A stretch of DNA of 64,000 nucleotides. Origin: Alphaproteobacteria bacterium. GTDB lineage: Bacteria; Myxococcota_A; UBA796; GCA-2862545. Both the position numbers and the translations under genes were made by a program. The stretch covers positions 620,001 through 684,000 of the forward strand of contig JACKET010000002.1 of the NCBI GenBank assembly GCA_020632875.1. Direction: 5' to 3'. The notes beneath the pieces were generated by a model that made no database searches, was not told where the DNA came from, and saw only the letters and a list, made by a program, of their open reading frames with translations. Each line of letters begins with the position of its first letter. Position 1 is the first letter of the stretch. Shown here piece after piece: positions 59,143-64,000 of this stretch.

Positions 59143-61458
59143 TCACGCGTCCGCGTCCGCCACGAGGCGGGCGACCTCGAACCGGGCCCGCACCCACCCC
59201 GAGCGGTGGGTCGTGGGCTCGGGCAGTGGATCCCCCGCGATCATCGCGGCGTAGAAGGGCTCGAGCTCGGGCGGGAGGTCTGGCGAGGGGACGCCCGCGG
59301 CGATCGACCGGACGATGCACGCGAAGTCGGGGGAGAACGCGGGATCGATGTCCCTCAGGATCTCGGTGGCCAGGTCGGGGACGAGCACGAGCCGCATCGC
59401 GGCGTCCATCAGCAGGCTGTTCCCGAGCGGCGTGGGGTGCTCGCGGTGCCGGGCCCGCAGGGCGCCGAGGCGCTCCCAGGCCTCGTGGCGCTCGCCTGCG
59501 CCGAGCAGGACGATGGCCAGATCTGCGTTGAGCACCGCGGAGTGGGCCGCCGAGAGTGTGGCCTGCGCGCGACCCATCAGCCAGCGGGCCCGGTCGAGCT
59601 CCCACGGGGTGCCGACGTGGCCGCGCAGGATGCTGAGTGCTGCGTTCAGGCCGCGCACCGGGTATGCCGCACCCGCTTCGACGACGACCTGCTCGAGCGT
59701 CGCGCGGCCCCGCGGCGGGTCGACGAACATCCAGGTGCCCCCGAGCATGGTGAGCGTGTCGAGGCGCAGGAACGGCGGTGCGTCGTCGGGCAGGTCGCGG
59801 AGCGCCCGGTCGGCGAGCGCGGCGGCGTCGGGCTCCTCCCACCACGCGTGGAGCATCGACAGGAGCGCCGTGCCCCGCGCGCGCAGGACGGGATCGGCGA
59901 TGTGGTCGATGCACCCGACCAGGATGGGCTCGGCGCCGTGCCGGTCGCCCAGCGAGAACCGGGCCCACGCCTGGAGCTCCTGCCCGTCGGCGAACCGATC
60001 GACCGGCAGGTCGGCCGTCCACCGGTCGGCTTCGGGCACGACGTCCTCGCTCGGACCGTACGCATAGAGCATCAGCAGGTGCCGGGTGAGGAGGGGCAGG
60101 CGCTCGGCCGGGGGGACCAGGTGCAGCGCCCACTCGAGCTCGCGCCGCAGGGGCCCGAGGTCGGCGTGGGTCGGGCGCAGCGAGAGCAGCCACGCGACGT
60201 GGCGCCGATCGCTGGCGTCGCGGGCCTCGCGATACGCCTCGGCGTTGCGGAGCACGGTGCGGACCGCCGGGAGCACGCTGCTCGTGCCGTCGACCGCGCT
60301 CACCAGGCCCGACTGCCGGAGCTCGCCGAGCGCCGCGACGACCCGCGCGGGCGGCTGTCCGACCACGGCGAGCACGCTCGAGGTCGCGGGGGGCGAGGCG
60401 AACGAAGCGAGCGCGTGCACCACGTCGATCGCGGCGTCGGAGAGGTGCGCGAGGCTCGTCGTGACCGCCGAGAGCAGCGAGAGGGGCTCCGACCCCGCCT
60501 CGAGCTCGAGGATGTCGGACGTGTCGCGCATCCACTCGAACAGCGGCGCGGCGATGCGGAGGGCGAGGGGATGCCCGCCGAGCGAGGACCACAGCGCGTC
60601 GAGAGCCTCGTCTGGGAGGGGCTCGAGCCCGGACCGCAGGCGGGCCTCGCGCACGAGCTGGAGGGCGGGCTCGCGCTCGAGCTGCGACAGGATGGCGACC
60701 TCGCCGGCGAGCTTCATCCGCCGCTGGCTGCCCACGAGGACGGGTGCCGTGCCGGTCGCCAGCCAGCGGGCGAGCAGCGCCTCGGCCTCGTCGTTCAGGC
60801 CCTCCGCGTGGTCGATCACGGTGGGAGGCCCGCCGGCGAGGGCCGCCGCGATGCGCGTGTCGACGTCGTCACCCTCGATGCCGAGCGACGCGGCGACGGA
60901 GCGGCGCAGCGCGACGGGTGAGGCGATGCCCTGGAGGTCGACGCGGCGGCCCGCGGCGCGCCTCGCCCACAGGCTGGCCAGCGCGGTCTTCCCCATGCCG
61001 GCGGGGCCCAGCAGCTGGATGATGCGGGTGCGCGCCGCGAAGGCGGCTTCGAGGCGCGCGAGGTCTGCGGCGCGCCCGAGCAGGGGCTCGTCGGGCTCCG
61101 GCGCCAGCTCCGGCCCGTCGGGCACGGCGTCGAACGTCGGTGTGGTGTCGGCGAGCAGCTGCAGGCCGCGCCCGTGGACGGACTCGATGCGGATCGACGT
61201 GCCCTCGAGCTTCGCCCGCACCCGGATGAGCGTCGCGTCGACCGCGCGGGACTTCACGCTCGCGCTGTACCGCCACACCTCCTGGAGCAGCTCGTCCTTG
61301 CGGATGACCTGGCCGTGGCGCCGGGCCAGGTACAGCAGGAACTCGGCCTCCATCGGCGACAGCGACACCGGGTCGGCGCCGGGGATGCGCAGCTCGCCGC
61401 GCATCGCGTCCAGCACGACGTCTCCGATGGTGCAGCCGACCGCCGGCTCGTCCGCCAT
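59143..61458 (-). CDS. Regulator 3: winged-helix / P-loop ATPase / helical-repeat protein
   Basis: 771 residues. The winged helix is at the very N-terminus (residues ~8-105; VSLSPMEAEFLLYLARRHGQ; recognition helix RAVDATLIRVRAKLEG; wing GRGLQLLA), so the degenerate receiver-like part of regulators 1 and 2 is missing. Walker A is GPAGMGKT near 149, Walker B TVIDHAE, and the GGHPLALRIAAPLF segment matches NB-ARC/STAND ATPases. The C-terminal ~350 residues are TPR-like. Its recognition helix differs from those of the other two, so it should read another site. A 9-bp inverted repeat lies in its divergent promoter. Confidence 0.85.
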   Translation of the reverse strand: MADEPAVGCTIGDVVLDAMRGELRIPGADPVSLSPMEAEFLLYLARRHGQVIRKDELLQEVWRYSASVKSRAVDATLIRVRAKLEGTSIRIESVHGRGLQLLADTTPTFDAVPDGPELAPEPDEPLLGRAADLARLEAAFAARTRIIQLLGPAGMGKTALASLWARRAAGRRVDLQGIASPVALRRSVAASLGIEGDDVDTRIAAALAGGPPTVIDHAEGLNDEAEALLARWLATGTAPVLVGSQRRMKLAGEVAILSQLEREPALQLVREARLRSGLEPLPDEALDALWSSLGGHPLALRIAAPLFEWMRDTSDILELEAGSEPLSLLSAVTTSLAHLSDAAIDVVHALASFASPPATSSVLAVVGQPPARVVAALGELRQSGLVSAVDGTSSVLPAVRTVLRNAEAYREARDASDRRHVAWLLSLRPTHADLGPLRRELEWALHLVPPAERLPLLTRHLLMLYAYGPSEDVVPEADRWTADLPVDRFADGQELQAWARFSLGDRHGAEPILVGCIDHIADPVLRARGTALLSMLHAWWEEPDAAALADRALRDLPDDAPPFLRLDTLTMLGGTWMFVDPPRGRATLEQVVVEAGAAYPVRGLNAALSILRGHVGTPWELDRARWLMGRAQATLSAAHSAVLNADLAIVLLGAGERHEAWERLGALRARHREHPTPLGNSLLMDAAMRLVLVPDLATEILRDIDPAFSPDFACIVRSIAAGVPSPDLPPELEPFYAAMIAGDPLPEPTTHRSGWVRARFEVARLVADADA

Positions 61459-61512
61459 GCGCCCTCCGCCGGCAACATACCCGGGTGCGCACCTCGGGTG
61501 AACGGCGGCCCT

Positions 61513-61535
61513 CGACCGGTTACCTGAACCGGTCG
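61513..61535. promoter_or_regulatory. Inverted-repeat operator candidate before regulator 3
   Basis: CGACCGGTT (61513-61521) and AACCGGTCG (61527-61535) form a perfect 9-bp inverted repeat around ACCTG, 55 bp before the regulator 3 start and 19 bp before the DUF3817 start. It is placed to control either gene; it could also be a hairpin in the mRNA leader. Confidence 0.5.
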
Positions 61536-61553
61536 TCAGGTGTCGGAGGGCGG

Positions 61554-61859
61554 ATGTCGCAGGGTGGGCTGGCCGAGCGGTCGAGATTGCTGCAGGGATT
61601 CCTGTGGGTCGCGCGCTTCGAGGGGCTGTCGCTGCTCGTGATGTTCCTCGTCGCGATGCCCTTGAAGTACCTGTTCGGGCATCCCGAGGCGGTGCTCGCG
61701 GTGGGCTGGATCCACGGGCTCCTGTTCATCGCGTACGTCGTGGCCCTCGGGCTGGTGGCGCGCGAGCAGGGCTGGTCGATGGCGCGGATCGCGGCGGGCT
61801 TCGTGGCCTCGCTGCTGCCGGCCGGGACGTTCGTGTTCGAGCGGCGCATCGAGGGCTGA
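61554..61859 (+). CDS. DUF3817 family membrane protein
   Basis: 101 residues; CGGAGGG lies just before the ATG at 61554. Three hydrophobic helices are seen (FLWVARFEGLSLLVMFLVAM; AVLAVGWIHGLLFIAYVVAL; IAAGFVASLLPAGTFVF), with the family-typical ARFEG, H-G and LP-GTFVFE positions. DUF3817 proteins are small integral membrane proteins of unknown function. It is transcribed divergently from regulator 3. Confidence 0.85.
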   Translation: MSQGGLAERSRLLQGFLWVARFEGLSLLVMFLVAMPLKYLFGHPEAVLAVGWIHGLLFIAYVVALGLVAREQGWSMARIAAGFVASLLPAGTFVFERRIEG

Positions 61860-61868
61860 CGCGCGGGC

Positions 61869-62020
<152 letters not shown>

Positions 62021-62544
62021 CGCGAGCGCATCGGACTCGCGGGCGTTCGAGGTCCGACCCGTGCCAGCCGCAGCCGGTGCGCGTGCGCGTGCGATGGAGC
62101 GTTCGAAGCGGGATCCCGGCTCGTGCAGCCGGTGGCGTGGCGGTGTCGGCTGGCTCGTCGGAGACGGCGGGCGGGAGCATCACCCCAGGTACGCATCCTC
62201 GGCGAGAGCATCGGGGGTCGTACGCATCCTCGGACTCGATTTCGTCCCTGGTCGCGGATTGTGCCGACGGACGAACGCCGCGAATCGACGGCCTCTCGAG
62301 ACCCATCTGCCTCCGCAGGCCGTCCAGGATGCGTTGAACCCCCGATGCTTCCGGCGAGGATGCGTTTCCTCCTCGATGCCTCCGCCAACCACGGGACCAG
62401 ACGCCGGGGAGGAAGTGCGCCCGGGCGCCCGATGACGGCGCCACTCGACACCCGACACTCGACACTTTGGCATCGACGCCGTCGTCTCAGCCCCGCCACG
62501 CGACCGGACCGGGGGGGGGGAATTGCGCCCGGGCGCCCGATGAC
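62021..62544. repeat. Duplicated non-coding block, copy A
   Basis: Roughly 90-95 % identical by eye to 62615-63124. It contains an inverted pair of ~45-bp segments (at ~62190-62232 and ~62330-62372 in reverse) built on ACGCATCCT words and CATCGGGGGT, then CGACACCCGACACTCGACAC and the palindromic word GCGCCCGGGCGC twice. No open frame follows the codon bias of the neighbours. Confidence 0.85.
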
Positions 62545-62614
<70 letters not shown>

Positions 62615-63124
62615 GCGAGCGCATCGGACTCGCGGGCGTTCGAGGTCCGACCCGTGCCCAGCCGCAGCCGGTGCGCGATGGAGCGTTCGAAGCGGGATCC
62701 CGGCTCGTCGTAGACGGTGGCGTGGCGGTGTCGGCTGGCTCGTCGGAGACGGCGGGCGGGAGCATCACCCCAGATACGCATCCTCGGCGAGAGCATCGGG
62801 GGTCGTACGCATCCTCGGACTCGATTTCGCCCCTGGTCGCGGATTGCGCCGACGGACAAACGCCGCGAATCGACGGCCTCTCGAGCCCCATCTGCCTCCG
62901 CAGGCCGTCCAGGATGCGTTGAACCCCCGATGCTTCCGGCGAGGATGCGTTTCCTCCTCGATGCCTCCGCAACCCACGGGACCAGACGCCCGGGGAGGAA
63001 GTGCGCCCGGGCGCCCGATGGCGGCGCCACTCGACACCCGACACTCGACACCCGGGCATCGACGCCGTCGTCTCGGCCCCGCCACGCGACCGGACGGGGG
63101 GAAGTGCGCCCGGGCGCCCAGCTC
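62615..63124. repeat. Duplicated non-coding block, copy B
   Basis: Second copy of the block at 62021-62544, with small indels (for example a missing 8 bp in the GCGTGCG run near 62670). It also carries the ACGCATCCT inverted pair and two GCGCCCGGGCGC words, the last next to the GNAT gene stop. Confidence 0.85.
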
Positions 63125-63128
63125 GCTC

Positions 63129-63614
63129 TCACTGCACCGCGAAGACGTACACCACCCGCCGGACGCGGCCTCCCATGTACGTGTCGTCCGCCTCGTGCAC
63201 GCGCTGCCCGCCCCGCGCCTCGTAGAACCCGCAGCAGCGGAGCTCCGCGAACGTCTCGACGTAGACGGTCGCGCCGCGACCCGCGACCTGCACCACGCCC
63301 TCCCAGAGCGCGCTTCCGACGCCACGGGCCCGGTGCGCGGGGAGGACGTGCAGCACGCTGACCTCGTGCTCCGCGATCTCCGGCCGTCGCCCCGGGTTCA
63401 GACAGACGAAGCCGACGACGCTCTCCCGCTCCGCGACGAGCACCGTGCGGGCACCACGGGGCTCGCGCAGCCAGCCCGCCCACTGCTGCTCCCGCACGCC
63501 GGGCTCGGGAGGCCGCCAATCTGCGGCCAGCGGGCGGTACGCATCCTCCGCGGAGCGCGTGTGCACCGCGGCGATCGCACGTGCGTCGCCCACGACCGCA
63601 CGCCGCACCCGCAT
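63129..63614 (-). CDS. GNAT-family N-acetyltransferase
   Basis: 161 residues from the ATG at 63614, which overlaps the stop of the upstream surface-protein gene (TGATG); a GTG at 63680 would add 22 residues but lies inside that gene. The fold runs from VRRAVVGDARAIAAVHTRSA to the acetyl-CoA loop LHVLPAHRARGVGSALWEG (the R/Q-x-x-G-x-G/A signature), then FYEARGGQRV near the end. The substrate is unknown. Its 3' end abuts duplication copy B. Confidence 0.88.
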   Translation of the reverse strand: MRVRRAVVGDARAIAAVHTRSAEDAYRPLAADWRPPEPGVREQQWAGWLREPRGARTVLVAERESVVGFVCLNPGRRPEIAEHEVSVLHVLPAHRARGVGSALWEGVVQVAGRGATVYVETFAELRCCGFYEARGGQRVHEADDTYMGGRVRRVVYVFAVQ

Positions 63615-64000
63615 CAGCGCCGCCGCATCAACGCGAGAGGCCAGCTCGGCCGGGCCCGGACGCCCGATTCGCAGCGGCACCCCGTGAGCCGGGTCCCGGT
63701 GTCGGAGTCCGAATCGGTGTCGGAGTCGGCGTCCGCATCGGAGTCCGCGTCGGCGTCGGAGTCCGCGTCGGCGTCGGAGTCGGCGTCGGCGTCGGAGTCC
63801 GCGTCGGCGTCGGAGTCCGCGTCGGCGTCGGAGTCCGCGTCGGCGTCGGAGTCCGAGTCCGCATCGGCATCTGCGTCGGAGTCCGCGTCCGCGTCGGCGT
63901 CCGCATCGGTGTCGGCGTCCGCGTCGGCATCGGCATCGGAGTCTGCATCCGAATCGGCGTCGGTGTCGGCGTCGGTGTCGGTGTCCGACGGACAGCCCTC
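63614..64000 (-). CDS. C-terminal part of an SD-linker surface protein with short MYXO-CTERM-like tail
   Basis: The frame is open from the window edge to TGA 63614-63616 (128 residues); the N-terminus is outside. Apart from the first few residues (EGCPSDT) it is almost wholly Asp alternating with Ala, Ser or Thr for ~95 residues, then ends in TRLTGCRCESGVRARPSWPL followed by ALMRRR. The GC-x-C motif, a P-S-W turn and a terminal Arg triplet match the end of the protein at 37100 (GCACAATPRRPTWLGAVARRR). It is probably exported and processed at the Cys motif. Confidence 0.75.
   Translation of the reverse strand, partial: EGCPSDTDTDADTDADSDADSDADADADADTDADADADADSDADADADSDSDADADSDADADSDADADSDADADSDADADSDADADSDADADSDTDSDSDTGTRLTGCRCESGVRARPSWPLALMRRR

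Overview
The window is high-GC bacterial DNA that reads like a Myxococcota (former Deltaproteobacteria) chromosome. The evidence is indirect: many predicted lipoproteins carrying Asp-Ser/Asp-Thr linkers, MopE-type Cys/Asp metal-binding motifs, thrombospondin type 3 (TSP3) repeats and right-handed beta-helices; a TIGR02147-family protein; Hanks-type kinases; a TIGR02996-domain protein; and two short MYXO-CTERM-like tails. No rRNA or plasmid replication gene is present.

Layout. 1-1000: the N-terminal part of a secreted methyltransferase, tRNA-Lys, tRNA-Glu and a terminator. 960-6212: a decayed, defence-like island abutting tRNA-Glu (HARE-HTH remnant, fused DUF6361/helicase remnant, WYL regulator, TIGR02147 protein, stand-alone PD-(D/E)xK nuclease). 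6328-7826: four tightly coupled small genes headed by a TerB-like membrane protein. 8031-16779: an overlapping recC-recB-recD operon. 16951-31000: cell-envelope lipoproteins, including a 2136-residue TSP3/beta-helix/lamin-tail protein followed by an ECF-like sigma factor and a Ser/Thr kinase. 31112-45741: a serine hydrolase and two paralogous regulators (winged helix + P-loop ATPase + helical repeats), each next to an SD-linker/MopE/beta-helix lipoprotein. 45716-53195: TIGR02996 protein, kinase-FGE fusion and further lipoproteins. 53383-57228: metG, and the cysE-cysK operon for cysteine synthesis. 57310-61859: membrane proteins (one disrupted by a small palindromic element), a third regulator of the same class and a DUF3817 protein. 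61869-63124: non-coding heptamer arrays and a ~0.6 kb tandem duplication. 63129-64000: a GNAT acetyltransferase and the C-terminus of another SD-linker surface protein.

Most notable observations: (i) a shared GTAAC-N5-GTAAC direct repeat upstream of exactly the two lipoprotein genes that sit beside the paralogous regulators, whose recognition helices are almost identical; (ii) a 50-bp two-hairpin element flanked by GAAT duplications that entered a membrane-protein gene in frame and brought a stop codon, with a second copy after metG; (iii) the heptamer/duplication locus; (iv) the four-gene TerB-like cassette; (v) the eroded island at tRNA-Glu. Functions are assigned by family recognition from translated sequence only; no database search was run.
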